A stretch of 64,000 bases of DNA from Solanum dulcamara (lineage: Eukaryota > Streptophyta > Magnoliopsida > Solanales > Solanaceae). Made by a program: the position numbers and the translations under genes. The notes beneath the pieces were generated by a model. The model did not search any database. It was not told the origin of the DNA and was given only the letters and a program-made list of their open reading frames with translations. The DNA is taken from NCBI RefSeq assembly GCF_947179165.1, contig NC_077239.1, positions 496,001 to 560,000 of the forward strand, in the 5' to 3' direction. Below, piece by piece: positions 12,460-25,061 of the stretch (its first letter is position 1; every line of letters begins with the position of its first letter).

Positions 12460-14040
12460 CTTGGGTATTGCATTCCCAGTTGCACATACAGAGGTAGCTT
12501 AGTAGTCTCTTCTGACAACTATGACTTAGAGCCAGCATTCCATTACTTTGTTTTTCTTTGTTTACAACTCTCCCTCCCCCAACCGACTGGAATGCCACCT
12601 TCTCCTTTTCTATCTTTTTGGCATCTTTCTTATTGCTCGGCTTCTGAAATGATAACCAAAGAACATAGCTACTGGCTTAGCATTTCTTAGATCCTTTATT
12701 GTCGACATTGCTTGCTAATTGCTTAAAGATGATAGTAACCTTGCTCAAATTGATGCAGAAGGCTTGTGTCAGTTACTTGAGTTTGTTAAATTACTTTGCC
12801 AAACTATTATTCTCTTTAATAGATTATTATTTACTCGTTAGTAGTATCGATTGAGGTTGAATTTCTCCCTATTTTCTTGCGAAGAAGATATCCTAGTTGC
12901 CTTGCGAATTTAGAGAATCTTTTTCGCTTTCTTTAAATGACTTTAACATTCTTACACCTATCTCAGTAATCAAATACTGTTCATGACTGGTGCATCTTCG
13001 TTTGAGTGATATTACCTGTCAACATCGGAAGGGTTTTTGCTTACATAAACTGTCACATCAGAATTAATGTTATATCTTGACCATATATTCTTGTAGTTAA
13101 TTCTGAACATCTTACAGCTCACATTTCAACCAATTTCTTGACTACAATTTGCTGTAACATGTTTGTTTTAGCGAATATAATTCAAAAATGCAGGTGTCAG
13201 TTGACATATATTTGCTCTTTTAATCCGTATGAACTTTGGTGTTCTTATTCGTCTTCCTAATATTTGCTAAAAAGTTTTATCCCTCCCCTCCCCAAAACGT
13301 GCCTTGACTTTTCCCTGCAGACAATTGCCAGCAACAGTAATGTTCTGGTGTGAAGTTCATTCATGAAAGCTCATGCCGCCGTTACATTGTTGCAAATGAA
13401 TGAGCCGACACATGCAACTTGAAGATTTTATGTGCTGCTTCCACTTTCAATACATTTCGTCCTATTGAAGACCAAGGCAATGGACTACTGTCACAACTTA
13501 ACAATCGCTTTTGAGAATGTGATGTGTACATACTTGAGCCATAGGGAGTAAAATAGTAGCCAGCAGGATGATTTTTATGGAATTGCCTGCAAATGGCTAT
13601 ATATTGGACGATGATTCCAGAGTTATTACCATTCTACAATGGTGAAATTCTTGTAAAGATTTTGATGGATTTGCCAGTTTTCACCCTTCAATTCCTTCAA
13701 TCAAATTTCAGATATACGGTGTCTGAATATTGGGATTATCAAGCCAAACTTCAAATCAAGAAAATCTAACTTTAGACGTGTTTGAACTTCTGATTCCCGC
13801 AGTTGAAGTTGATTTTGCTTGAAGTTGATTTTGAAACGGTTAACAAAAAAAAGTTTTGTAATAAGTTCATGGCACTTATTGATTTCTTTGGGATTTTACA
13901 TATTTGTCCCTTGAACTATGTCTTATCTCTTTTTTAGAAGTTTGTCAAAAACAAGAAATAAATAAATTCCAGAAAGTTTACCAATGTCAGTCCACAATTT
14001 ATTTATTTTGATTTTTCATTTGGTGTCCGTATTTATATTG

Positions 14041-14262
14041 GAGTCCGATTAAATTTGAATTTGTCACTAGAAAGTTTCAAATTGGGTGTAAAGTGTTTTC
14101 TAACAATGATGATTTCTTATGCAGAGTAATTCGAATTCGAGACCTTTAATTAATAAAAAGGAGTACTTATTTATATCGAAACTCGATTAAATTTGAATTT
14201 GTCACAAAAAAATTCTACATTGAGGTGTAAAGTATTTTTCTAACAATGATAACTCTTTATTC
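14041..14262 (+). repeat. Short tandem repeat pair interrupted by a LINE
   Basis: Two units (14041-14160 and 14165-14262) share 'cgattaaatttgaatttgtcac', a 'gtgtaaagt.tttt' block and 'ctaacaatgat'. The rest of the second unit ('attcgagacccc') reappears after the LINE at about 16384, so the LINE inserted into the second unit. Confidence 0.6.
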
Positions 14263-16380
14263 GGGACAAGGATAAAAAGAAATATCACTGGGCCTCTTGG
14301 GATACACTTAGTTTTCCTTATGAGGAGGGTGGTATTGGAGTCAAAAATCTGGAAGATGTTTGCTTATCCCTTCAATACAAACAATGGTGGACTTTCAGGT
14401 CTAAAAGAACTCTACGGGGAGACTTCCTTAAAGCAAAATATTGTCAAAGAGCCCACCCAGTTATAAAGAAATGGAATACTTGGCAATCCCTCAAGTGGAA
14501 GCATATGATGATTAACAAAGCTAACATTGAACCTCATATTAAATGGTCCATCAACTCTGGTGACTGCAGCTTTTGGTGGGACAATTGATTATGGGATGGT
14601 CCTTTAGCTTATCATAATGAATATATTACAAGATTGAACAACACTACTGCGTCAAAATATTTGAACAATGGGGACTGGACTGAGGAGAAGGTCAGACAAC
14701 ATGCCCCTCAACAGCTTGTAGATAGAATTCTTAATGCAAATTTCATATACCAACCAAATAAGAAGGATCAAGCCTACTGGACCCCAAATACTCAGGGAAA
14801 CTTCACTTGTGCCTCAGCCTGGGAGCTGGTCAGGAAGAAAAAAACAACAACAATGACTGCTAGTAATATTTGGCATAACCACATCCCCTTTAAAGTCTCC
14901 TTTTTGATGTGGAGGGCACTCAGATTCAAATTGCCAATCAATGACAAGCTTATCTCTTTGGATATGATCCTGTAGCTTGTTCTTGCTGTCACAGGGCTGG
15001 TTTGGATGATATTGATCACATATTTGTGTCTGGCAATTTTGCTAAGCACATATGGAAGCACTTTTTCAGTTTCTGGGGGATACAACACAACACTGCCCCC
15101 CTGAACAACTTACTGATTAAATGGTGGATTACCAAGACCAACAATGACATTCACATGTTGATGTTTCAGGCTACCCCTATATTTGTCTGTTGGAACCTAT
15201 GGAAAAATAGGTGTGCTAGTAAGTATGGAGGCAAGAAATCCAACATCTCCAGAGTCATATACTCCATCACCAAAGACTTGTATATGCTGGTTATTACAGC
15301 ATATCCTCAAATCAATTGGCCTAGCACCTGGAAAGACTTGGTTCTTAAGGTGGAAAACTGCAGTCATGACATGAAGGTGATTCAAGTCAACTGGTACAAA
15401 CCTCATCATACTATGGTTAAACTAAACACTGATGGGAGTACTTTAGATAACCCCGATAAAATTGGAGTAGGTGGGATCTTAAGGGATCACAAAGGCAATT
15501 TGATCTATGCCTTTGCTACTCCCTTAGGGGTGGGCTTTAACAACCAGGCAGAGATGCAAGCTGCAGTGATAGGTTTGACTTGGTGTATCCAACATGGTTG
15601 TAGTAGAATCATTCTTGAAACTGACTCAGAGATGCTGCTAACATGGCTGAAGCAAGATAGCACACCACCTTAGAGCATCATACAGTACATTAAAGAACTG
15701 CAGGAGCTTATCAAATTGATTGATCAGTTCCAATGCAATCATATATATAGTGAGGCAAATTTTCTAGATGACACTCTTTCAAAATACAGTCACAGCATTG
15801 ACACTACTCATCAATTTTATAGCTTCCAGTAGCTGCCACAAGAAACCAAAGGGTACTTCAAGCTTGACAAGATGGGAATGACATATTTTAGAAGAAGGAA
15901 ACTTAGGAGGATCAAACAACCACCTTGATTTGGTATACTTGGTTTTCTGATATGGAAGTCTCTATGTCTAATGTTGGATGCTCTTTCCTATTCAATTTAG
16001 CTATTTCTTATTTTAAGTTAAAGCTCCTTTGAATAGGCTTAGGTTTATGATTTTCTTCTTCTTTTATTGTAAGGGGAGAGTCACCCTCATTTAATGCTTT
16101 TCTAGATATTTGTATCGAGAGGAGTCCTCTCTTTTAGATGCTTAGTATCTAGGTTTACATTTTGATTGTATTGGGGATGAGTCGACTAACCTTAGTAGGT
16201 ATTACCTTATGAACCACCTATTATCGGAGGTAAGGTTTATGTTCCCCTCCTTTGTATTTTTGTATTTGATTTATGTTAAGATTTGGAGGTGTTTGACTCA
16301 ACCCCTGATCGCTACAAGGGATAAAATCTTTGAATTAGGTCTGTTAATTAAAAAAATAAATAACATTTTATTCAAAAAAA
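14260..16380 (+). mobile_element. 5'-truncated L1-type LINE (zinc-binding and RNase H part), dead
   Basis: The translation in shifting frames matches the C-terminal part of plant L1-type retrotransposon ORF2. First comes a pre-zinc region with 'NSGDCSFWWDN' ending in a TGA at 14587. Then a frame 14634-14975 has 'WTPNTQGNFTCASAWELVR' and 'IWHNHIPFKVSFLMWRAL', the typical zf-RVT entry, followed by a 'CSCCHRAGLDDIDHIF' zinc-binding stretch. Then 15002-15673 encodes an RNase H domain with 'LNTDGST', 'NNQAEMQAAV' and 'LETDSEML', so catalytic Asp/Glu/Asp are present. The 3' region ends in A-rich sequence near 16345-16380. No reverse transcriptase, endonuclease or ORF1 remains upstream. In-frame stops at 14587, 14973 and 15671 show it is inactive. 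Confidence 0.85.
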
Positions 16381-16674
16381 TTCAAATTCGAGACCCCAAA
16401 CTAAAAATGAGTTACTTTATCACGACTTCTTGGTTCTTAGTCCACAATTGTGCCATCCCATTTATACTGAAGAAGAACCAAACAACTTTTGTAAAGTAGC
16501 TAGTGCTTATGGTCACCACGTGTAATAATATCTTAGCATATTTCATTTTATATGTATAGTCGTGTCACTTTCTTTGCCTTTCCCAATTATTCTTATCTCC
16601 AACAACTACTACTTCATAAATAGTCCAACAAACCAATTGTTTCTTGAAAATTAATCACTTTTTTTTTGGCACCA

Positions 16675-19215
16675 ATGGCTAATATGGTGAATGCTTCACC
16701 AATTGCATTCACAAAATACCCTTCTTTTTCTTTACTTAATTATCAACCAATTATTTCTTCTAAAAATTCCAGTAGATCTTTGAAAAATGAAACAAAAAGG
16801 TGGTGTTTTTTAGCTCCTCCTTTAGCTTACAAGAAGTTGAATTGTGAAGATATTGTTGATGTAAAAATAGTTGAATTAGAAAAAGAAGAAAATGAAGTGG
16901 AAGAAAAGTCTTTTACTAATGAGACATTTTTGTATTCATTCAATCCTTTGCCATTGATGTATGTTGCTGCTCTTCCTGCAGGTAAATGCTCTTTCTCTAC
17001 TGCTTTTATCTTTACTTACAACAACAACATATCGGATAGCGACGAATTCAGAATTTTCGTTAAAGTAGTTTGAAAAATAAAAATATAGTGATTGTGATTT
17101 TAATTTAGAATCTCGAGGTAAATTTTCAATCCCAAACAAGTGCGCCAACCTCTAGTGTTGTATTTAAGGAATTTAAAATATTTATATAAATAAAAAACTA
17201 AAAAAATTATATTATTTATATAATGTAGTTTTCGTAAGGGGGTTCGGGTGAACATCCTCGGACCCCCTAGATCCGCTCCTATCCGGGACGGCGAAAAGTA
17301 GGCCGGATCTTACCTCTACCTTTGTGGTATATAAAAAGATTGTTGTCGATAAACTCTTGACTGAATATATGTATATATATTGTTTTGGAACAATTTGAAA
17401 GAAATGCAAGAGTAATCTTATACACGTGATGCTAATTTGAATTGGCTGGAACAACAACATGACTAGTATAATTCCACAAGTGGAGTTTGGGGAGGGTAGA
17501 GTGTACGGAGACTTGCCCTACTTCGTAGAGATGTGTAGAGATAGGGATGTTGTTTCACGAGAAAACCTCTCTCAAGTAAAGCATCTCAAAGTTGTTTGAA
17601 AAAGAGAATACAGAAATAAAAGCAATAACAACAACGAAATACAAAAAAAGGACAGTAGCAACAATGAACTAATGCGAGATAATTGAAGCACAATAAACAC
17701 AAATGTTAACAACAATCGACGAATAAGAAACTACGAGAATAGTGCTAATACTACTGGTAAGAGAGTAGGTCAGATGCGACCACCTATCCTACTCGAAAAT
17801 AGTTATAATACGAGTCTGTTTGGTATGGGAAAAGTCATTTTTCTGGTTTTTAGTGACTTCCTTTACTTATATATAGGGCCTCTGTGTATTTTGACAACAA
17901 AAAATATCGATTATATGACTTAGGACCAAACTGATCACTTTTTGGAATACATTAAGGACTATTTCCGTCATGTTTATACATTAACGATCAAATGGAACGA
18001 ACATTAAGGATCATTTTCTAAACACTTAAGACATTGTTATTAATAACTCAAAATGTTTGTTATTTTGATTCAGCTGGAACTATAAGGTCTCTGTTTGGGC
18101 CATTTGTTGAGCTTGTAAAGTCATGGAATCTACCTGATTGGCTTGTACATTGGGGACATCCTGGTAACATGGTATGTTTTCTTTCTCTCTCGATCGGAAA
18201 AGAATCAAGAGAAAAAAAGAAAGAATCGGAATTGATGATAGATTTCTCGAAGCAAACAAACGCTAAATAGAACAAATTTTCATTTTTTCAGGCTGTTGTG
18301 CTCTTTGCTATGGGTGGTTATGGAACTTACCTTGGTTTTCGGATACGATTTTCCGATGATGTGGTAAGAATTGAGAAACGTCGTTATCATCCTATTCCCT
18401 TCGTCCAACTATTATGCCCCTTTATGACGAGTCATATAGCTTTTTATGCATCTGTTATGGTTACCTCATATATTCCTCCTTTTCTTTTGGTATGATTTTG
18501 CTTACTATACTTGTGGTTGTATTGTATTGTTAATTACTCTTGTTGCCATTCGGTCTTTATTCAATGGTTATTCGTAGGAGGAAAAGGCAAAAGCCAAAGA
18601 TTTGCATCCAAAACTTCTAGGAGGAATGTTCTTCTTCTTTGCTCTCGGAGCTACCGGTGGAATAACATCCCTGCTTACTTCTAATAAGCCTATTCTTGAA
18701 AGGTAATACCTTATTTAGGCATGTGTTCGAAAAAATTTCATGATTTGTTGGTCAAAATGTTTCAAACAACATTTTGTTTAGGAAAACCAAGTTCCTTAAA
18801 AATCAATGAAAACGACTTCCTCAGTAAAAGTAGGGAAAACAAGTTATGTAATTAGTATGTCACGCGCTGATTTTCTGTTTTTGTTGCAGTCCTCACGCTG
18901 TCACAGGTTTTATTGGCCTTACCCTTTTGACTGTACAAACCATTTTGCCTACACTATTCGAGGTAAATCCGCTCAATTTGTTCAAATTTTAACACTTATA
19001 TCATCAAGAAAACGACTTCTTCTCTATTTTCTATCGTATAAGTACCTAATTCGGGATTGAGACGTAGTTGACTGATCGTTATTAATATTATGTTATCCTG
19101 AATTGTTCAGGGAAATCCCGGATTGAGGAATGTTCATGGGATATTGGGAAGTGGTATAATGACATTGTTTCTTGTGCACGCGTTCCTTGGACTTCAGCTA
19201 GGTTTAAGTTACTAA
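16675..19215 (+). CDS. DUF4079 family plastid membrane protein
   Basis: Six exons join in frame to 259 residues: 16675-16981, 18074-18171, 18292-18363, 18578-18702, 18890-18962, 19111-19215. The start is the first ATG after a stop-containing leader. Residues 1 to about 60 are Ser/Asn/Lys-rich, like a transit peptide. Four hydrophobic segments follow near residues 136-154, 170-190, 203-223 and 233-257. Histidines recur at segment borders: 'HWGHPGNM', 'LHPKLLGG', 'PHAVTGFIG', 'NVHGILGSG', 'LVHAFLG'. The pattern fits the DUF4079 family of cyanobacteria and chloroplasts; the paired histidines recall b561-like haem membrane proteins, but haem binding is inference. The function is not established to my knowledge. 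A decayed duplicate lies at 23001-23892. Intron 1 is about 1.1 kb and carries transposon and SINE debris. Confidence 0.85.
17215..17400 (-). repeat. Transposon-like fragment in intron 1 of the DUF4079 gene
   Basis: The block 'ggggttcgggtgaacatcc...ggaccccctagatccgctcct' has the look of a widely dispersed Solanaceae repeat (minus orientation: 'aggggg tccgagg'). It is GC-richer than its surroundings. Family not assigned. Confidence 0.35.
17450..17600 (-). repeat. SINE/LINE 3'-tail fragment (TS-like)
   Basis: Reads as the complement of the common Solanaceae tail: 'acaacaacat...tagtataattccacaagtgg', 'ggggagggtagagtgtac', then an Arg-rich block near 17530. The (TTG)n end is on the minus strand. 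It resembles the 3' end of the RTE-type LINE at 40490-40620. Confidence 0.6.
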
Positions 19216-19979
19216 AACTAGTCGATTCATGATGAACGATCAAGAAATAGCCTGTTGGGATATACTCGTTTTTTGTTTCGATAAACGTTTTATTTAGAGC
19301 TGAGAAAAAAATACTATTATTTGGCAATTATAGAGAAAGAATTGTTATTGAAGTGTAGTTCAAATTTGATATAAAGGTTATAAATTCAGAAAGAATAAGT
19401 CAGATTGGTGATGAAAAATGAGATAGCAAGTCATGTTATGTTTCTGTAGTCAATTTGTTACTATTAAGTCTCAATTTTTTTAAAATTACAGATGTGTCAA
19501 TAAGAAAATCCAAATCTTGACACAATTTTAAATTTAAAGCTCCTTATACTTGTTAAGTTTAAAATTATTAATGATAATTTAAGTCAAGATTTCTTGTTAA
19601 TTTGTTGATACATTCATGTTAACTATTCTATTATAATAGTAATAAAATAAGCTTATCCATGCTTAAAATTATTCGAACATATAGTTAACCAACTATGTCC
19701 TACAATTTTGAATGTGCACAAGTAGGCACTTTAATTTATATTTATATAAAATTGAATAAGTAGATACACATTTTTTATATGGCATAATACACGTAAGACG
19801 TCACATAGGACACAAAATTGTCATGTAGGATGTCATGTAGGAGAGCATAGATGTCAGATGAAATCAAGTTAAAGAGCATATTCATGTATTATGCCTTTAT
19901 TATATTTGTACATTTTACATGCAATGCAATATCCCTTTTAAACTTTATTAGTGCAATCATCCTTTTATATAAATATTAT

Positions 19980-20470
19980 TAGGGGTCTTATATGACTCAA
20001 AAATTGATGACCTATCCAAAATCTTATCGATTGGCACAAGATAACTTTATATTGGCTTGATTTTAGCTCAAGCCAACTTAACTCATTTTTCAAGTGGTCT
20101 CCAATTTAGCTTAATTATATATACTAACTCATCTTAAGGATTTACTTTAATTTGTAATACTTTTTTTTTATGGCTCAGAATTAGGTCTCAGATCTTGGTC
20201 AAGGCTTGGGTCATGAGTCTAATTAGGTCACGGGTGATGGTTAGAGTTTGGGTCACGGGTCATGATTAGATTTAAAGTCCTCAATCAAGATCGAATTTCA
20301 AATTAGGAATGAGTCTCAAATTAAGATTGGGTCGAGGTCATGTCTCATGTCAAGGTCAGGGTTAGGATTCGGTCTCATGTAAGGGTTGATTTTCTAATCA
20401 AGATTGGAATCAGATTTTGAGTTTCGAGTCAGAATCAAGTCTTGTTGGAAAAAGTAGGCCTTTCAAATTT
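19980..20470. mobile_element. TIR element with GGTC-rich interior, copy 1
   Basis: Starts 'aggggtcttatatgactcaaaaattgat' and contains 'gggtcacgggt', 'aggtctcagat' and 'gggtcatgattaga' repeats. It is the shorter relative of the element at 25062-25946 and sits at the equivalent place of the segmental duplication. Confidence 0.55.
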
Positions 20471-20542
20471 TATTGGATTAAGTTGAGCGCATGCCATGAC
20501 TTCAATCATATTTTTAGCCCATTAATATCAAATTAATGATTA

Positions 20543-20544
<2 letters not shown>

Positions 20545-20588
<44 letters not shown>
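20545..20588. repeat. (AT)22 microsatellite
   Basis: An uninterrupted AT dinucleotide run of 44 nt. It is absent from the corresponding place in copy 2 of the duplication. Confidence 0.95.
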
Positions 20589-20592
<4 letters not shown>

Positions 20593-20810
20593 AAATGAAA
20601 TATAAATTTAACTCAACTTTAAGTTGCTCGTGATCAGATGAAATTTATTCAAGATCATATAAAAAAAATCAAGTCTTTTATCCCATCATCGATATGAGAC
20701 TCAACACCTCTCATACCACTCAGTCCTGTCAATTAGAGAGTGGTTGAATCTCAATACTGATAAACCAAAGAATTGAAATGAAAATAACTAATACTATAAT
20801 AAAATAAATG

Positions 20811-21475
20811 GAAAAGGATAAAAAACGACCTTAAACTATTTAAAATGAACAAAAATGTCTTTCATTTATAGTTTGCTCCAAAAATACCCCTATTGTTACA
20901 AAATGTGTCAAAATGCCATTTTTTGAATAAATAAATTTATCTTTTAAAAAATAAATAAATCTTGTTCCTTATAAAAATATTACGTATTTTTAAGTAACTC
21001 TATTCTTGTTTTCTTTCTTTTTAAACCACTTTAAGTAATAAAAATGTAGGGATATTTTTTTCTTTTTAATCTCATTTTATCAATTAAAATAGAATAATTT
21101 CATGCACTTTAAGTTTTAATGGATAATATATGTCATATATATAAGATCATAATAAATCCATCATTAATTTTTATTCAAATAACGATAAAAATAATTATAA
21201 TAAAATAAGAAATATTTTTAATTTTTTATTTTTTTTCTAATTGAAGTAGAATAAACATTTGCTAATAAAAGAAATATTATTAGGGAAAAAATGTGTTCAA
21301 AAAGAAAATAAATAATATATTTATTTTAAAAAGTGCTTTTTTGACCCATTAAATAATAATAAGAACATTTTTGGATCAAAAATATTGACGGCAAGGGTAT
21401 TTTTGAACAAACAATAAACGGAAGATATTTTTATTCATTTCACATAATTTAAGAGTATTTTTAACCCTTTTCCGT
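20811..21475. mobile_element. MITE with long (about 80-100 bp) inverted ends
   Basis: The left arm has 'aaaaggataaaaaacgacc', 'aaatgaacaaaaatgtctt' and 'tttgctccaaaaataccc'. The right arm carries their inverted counterparts 'gggtatttttgaacaaac', 'agatatttttattcatttc' and 'gtatttttaacccttttcc'. No coding capacity. The element is missing at the equivalent position in copy 2 (near 26275-26330), so it inserted in copy 1 after the duplication or was lost from copy 2. Confidence 0.65.
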
Positions 21476-22359
21476 TAAATTTCACTAACTTACCCTCAAG
21501 AATAGTACATGATAAGACGAGGATCATCTAAAACAATATAAAGAAATCAAGTCTTCTATTTCGATAACCTAGGTAAAGATTAACAAACTTTTTACTATTG
21601 AAAATAGTATAAATACACAGTACGAGCAAATTTATATCATAATTGTATTTATAATGACATTAGTCCAGATTGATTGTTTTGAAGTGAAGGGCTTTTTCCT
21701 ACCAATGAGTATAAATATCTAGTCTTACGGAACCATTTTTTTAGTAATAATAAAATTATTATAAGTTTATTTTAAAGAAAATATTATATAATACATTTTA
21801 ATTTATTTGTCTTACTTTTTTTTTAGTTTGCTTTGAAAATGTTTCTTTTTTTTTGTCAATTTTTAAATTTAACTTTTCACTTTACATGTTTAAGACTAAA
21901 AGATTAAAATACATTTTGGTATATATATATCTTTAGTTTAAGATCATGAGATTTGGAACTCTTATTTACTTTTTTTTTAATTTAGTGTCAAGTAAAAATC
22001 GGACAAAATATTAAAAGGAATATTTGCTAAAAAGTTTTATCCCTCCCCTCCCGAAAACGTGCCTTGACTTTTCCCTGCAAACAATTGCCAGCAACAGTAA
22101 TGTTGTGGTTCATTCATGAAAGCTCGTGCAGTCCGTGGATCATGTAGCTGTTATATTGTTGCAAATTAATGAGCCGAGCCATGCAACTTGAAGATTTTAT
22201 GTGCTTCTTCCACTCTCAACGCGATTCGTCCTATTGAATACCAAGGCAATTGACTACTGGTATAACTTAACAATTGCTGTTGAAAATGTGATATGCATAT
22301 AACTGATGAGAATGGAATGTTGATTTGGGATGGAGAATGTGTGATGGATGATGTAGAGC

Positions 22360-22495
22360 TTACCAGGCAAGATTCAGCCGTAGATTACATCGGAGATTCG
22401 ACCCGGCAAGATTCAGCCGTCGGAGATTCTGCCAGGCAAGATTCAGCAGTAGATCACACCGGAGATTCTGCCAGGCAAGATTCAGCCTAGATCAC
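22360..22495 (+). repeat. 39-bp minisatellite, four units, open reading frame
   Basis: The core GGCAAGATTCAGC occurs at 22366, 22405, 22435 and 22474, i.e. spacings 39, 30 and 39, all multiples of three. The frame from 22293 reads through as a repeated ARQDSAV / DHTGDS peptide and ends at a TAG at 22488. There is no equivalent at the matching site of copy 1 (about 13520). Confidence 0.8.
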
Positions 22496-23000
22496 AATGA
22501 AGTGTCTTAGTCTTGACCAAGATTTTGGAGTCAAGAAGCAAATGTGTTCAAGGCACTCGATTAGAATTGCCCGCAAATGGCTATATATATATAGGATGAT
22601 GATTCCAAAGTTATTACTATTCTACAATGTAAAGATTTTGATGGATTGACCAGTTTTCACCCTTCAATTCTTTAAATTAAATTTCAGATATATGGTGTCT
22701 AAATATTGAGATTTGAGATTGTCAAGACAGACTTCAAACAAAGAAAATCTAACTTTAGACGTGTTTGAACTTTTGATTCACGAAGTTGATGTTTATTTTG
22801 AAATGGTTGAACTTGCAAAAAGTTTTGTAAAATAAGTTCATGGAACTTATTGTTTTCTTTGGGATTTTACATATTTGTCCCTTGGGCTATATATGTCTAT
22901 CTCGTTTTCAGAAGTTTGTCAACTTACAAGTTTTAGTCGATATTTTTTTTTTCATCTGGTGTACGATATTTATATCGGAGCACGATTAAATTCGAATATC

Positions 23001-23892
23001 CTATGGGTGGTTATGGAACTTACCTTGGTTTTCGGATAAGATTTTATGATGATGTGGTAAGAATTAAGAAACGTTGGTTTCGTCCTCTTCCCTTCGTCTA
23101 ACTATTATGCACCTTTATAACGAGTCATATAGTTTTTAATGTATCTGTTATGGTTATCTCATATATTTCTCCTTTTCTTCTTGTATGATTTTGTTTACTA
23201 TACTTGTGGTTGTATTGTATTTTAATTACTCTTGTTGCCATTGAGATAAATCGGTCTTTATTCAATGGTTATTCGTAGGAGGAAAAGGCAAAAGCCAAAG
23301 ATTTGCATCCAAAACTTCTAGGAGGAATATAATGTTCTTCTTCTTTGCTATCGGAGTTACTGGTGGAATAACATCCCTGCTTACTTCCGAGAAGCCTATT
23401 CTTGAAAAGTAATACCTTATTTAGGTGTGTGTCCGTTACATATCGAAAAAATTTCATGTTTGGTTGGTCAAAATGTTTCAAACAACATTTGTTTAGGAAA
23501 ACCAAGTTCCTTAAAAATCAAAGAAAACAACTTCCTTAGGGAGAGTGGGGAAAACAAGTTATGTAATCAGTATGCTGCGCGTTGATTTTCTGTTTTTGTT
23601 GCGGTCCTCATGCTGTCACGGGTTTTATTGGCCTTACCCTTTTGACTATACAAACCATTTTACCTACACTATTCGAGGTAAATCCGTTAAACTTGTCCAA
23701 ATTTATAACACTTATTTCATTAAGAAAACGAAATTTTATCTCTCTTTTGTTTATCTAATTCGCGATTGAAACATAGTTGATTGATCGCTTGTTCAGGAAA
23801 ATCCCGGATTGAGGAATGTTCACGGCATATTGGGAAGTGGCATAATGACTTTGTTTCTCGTTCACGCTTTCTTGGACTTTAGCTTGGCTTGA
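23001..23892 (+). pseudogene. DUF4079 pseudogene (duplicate of the gene at 16675-19215)
   Basis: Near-identical to exons 3-6 and introns of the intact gene: partial exon 3 (23001-23056), exon 4 (about 23278-23409), exon 5 (about 23605-23678) and exon 6 (about 23796-23892). It is disabled in several ways. Exons 1-2 are gone. Exon 4 has a 5-nt insertion after 'aggaggaat' (near 23329). The exon 5 acceptor 'ttgttgcag' has become 'ttgttgcgg' (near 23602). Exon 6 has small changes and a shifted stop. Intron sequence is kept, so it arose by DNA duplication rather than retrotransposition. Confidence 0.88.
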
Positions 23893-24694
23893 ATTACTAA
23901 AATTAGTCAATTCATGATGAACGAAGACGTGTACCTATTAGGATATACTTGTCTTCTTTCTTTTTTTGAGAAATGTTCTATTTAGATCTGAGAAAAATTT
24001 ACTATTATTTGGCAATTATAGAGAAAGAATTGTTATTGAAGTGTAGTTCAAATTTGATATAAAGGTTATAAATACAGAAAAAATTTTAAGTCAGATTGTT
24101 GATAAAAAAATTGAGATAGTAAGTCATGTTTCTGCAGTCAATTTGTTACTATAAGTTATACAATTGTTTATTTTCCATTCAGTATTCGGTTATGGTACCA
24201 AGACTTAATTAAATTCAGAATCGTGCATTGCTGAATTCATTTCTGGAGGCAAAGCTCCCAACATAATTTTTTCATTCACAAGGCTCGAACCATCCCACCA
24301 TAATCTAAATAGTCGGATCATTAGCAACAAATAAAAGAGTAATTTTGAGTAGGACAATATGGGGCTGTATAATTATTTCACTTTTCTAATTATTATAGGA
24401 GTAATTAAGTTCTCTTTTGATTCTCATTAAAACTGATTAAGTACAGTTTAATTTTCAATTAATAGAAATATGCATTTTTTGGTCTGTCCATTTTTTTTAT
24501 AATAATTCATTTGCCTATCCAACTTTTTTCCTACTATTTAGAGAAAAATGCACTTAGTTAAATATCTTGATTATCAAAATTAGAATTTGTCAGCTTCTTT
24601 GAAGTTGAAGTGTGTAATTATATTATTGACCACTGCTAAATTTGACAATTGATGGGCAAATTCACATGCTAAATAAATAACTATTATTTCATTT

Positions 24695-24710
24695 CCCCCC
24701 CCCCCCCCCC
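24695..24710. repeat. Homopolymer of 16 C
   Basis: Sixteen consecutive cytosines followed by T-rich sequence, within otherwise AT-rich DNA. Confidence 0.9.
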
Positions 24711-25061
24711 TTTTTCTTGTCGGCTATGGCAAATTACAACAACAAAATATAGTATGTAATTTCACAAATAGGATCTGAGAAAAGTAGAATATACACGAGT
24801 CTGAAATAATTGAAGATTGCATTCTCATGTTTCTCTATTGACCATCTTTCGTAACCTTTGGCCCACTGACCATCTATCTGGTTTATACAAATAGTAAGAA
24901 ACGAAGCTAGAAATAACTTTAACTATAATATAAATTCTATTTATTGATTTGAACAAGATATGATTTTTATGATGTTTATTATATTTGTACGTTTCAGATA
25001 TAGCACAATATCTCTTTTAAACTTTATTTGTGCAGTCATCCTTTTGTATAAGTACTAATTA

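Larger units (their letters stand above)
13259..21670. repeat. Tandem segmental duplication, copy 1 (complete copy)
   Basis: Blocks in this stretch recur in the same order in 22019-26410. These include the segment after 'atttgctaaaaagttttat' (13262 versus 22022), the block 13670-14070 versus 22630-22995, exons 3-6 of the DUF4079 gene (18308-19215 versus 23001-23892), its 3' flank to about 19475, the element with GGTC-rich interior (19980-20450 versus 25060-25930) and the block 20635-20770 versus 26140-26275. Copy 1 additionally contains exons 1-2 of the gene, a LINE and a MITE. Confidence 0.85.
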
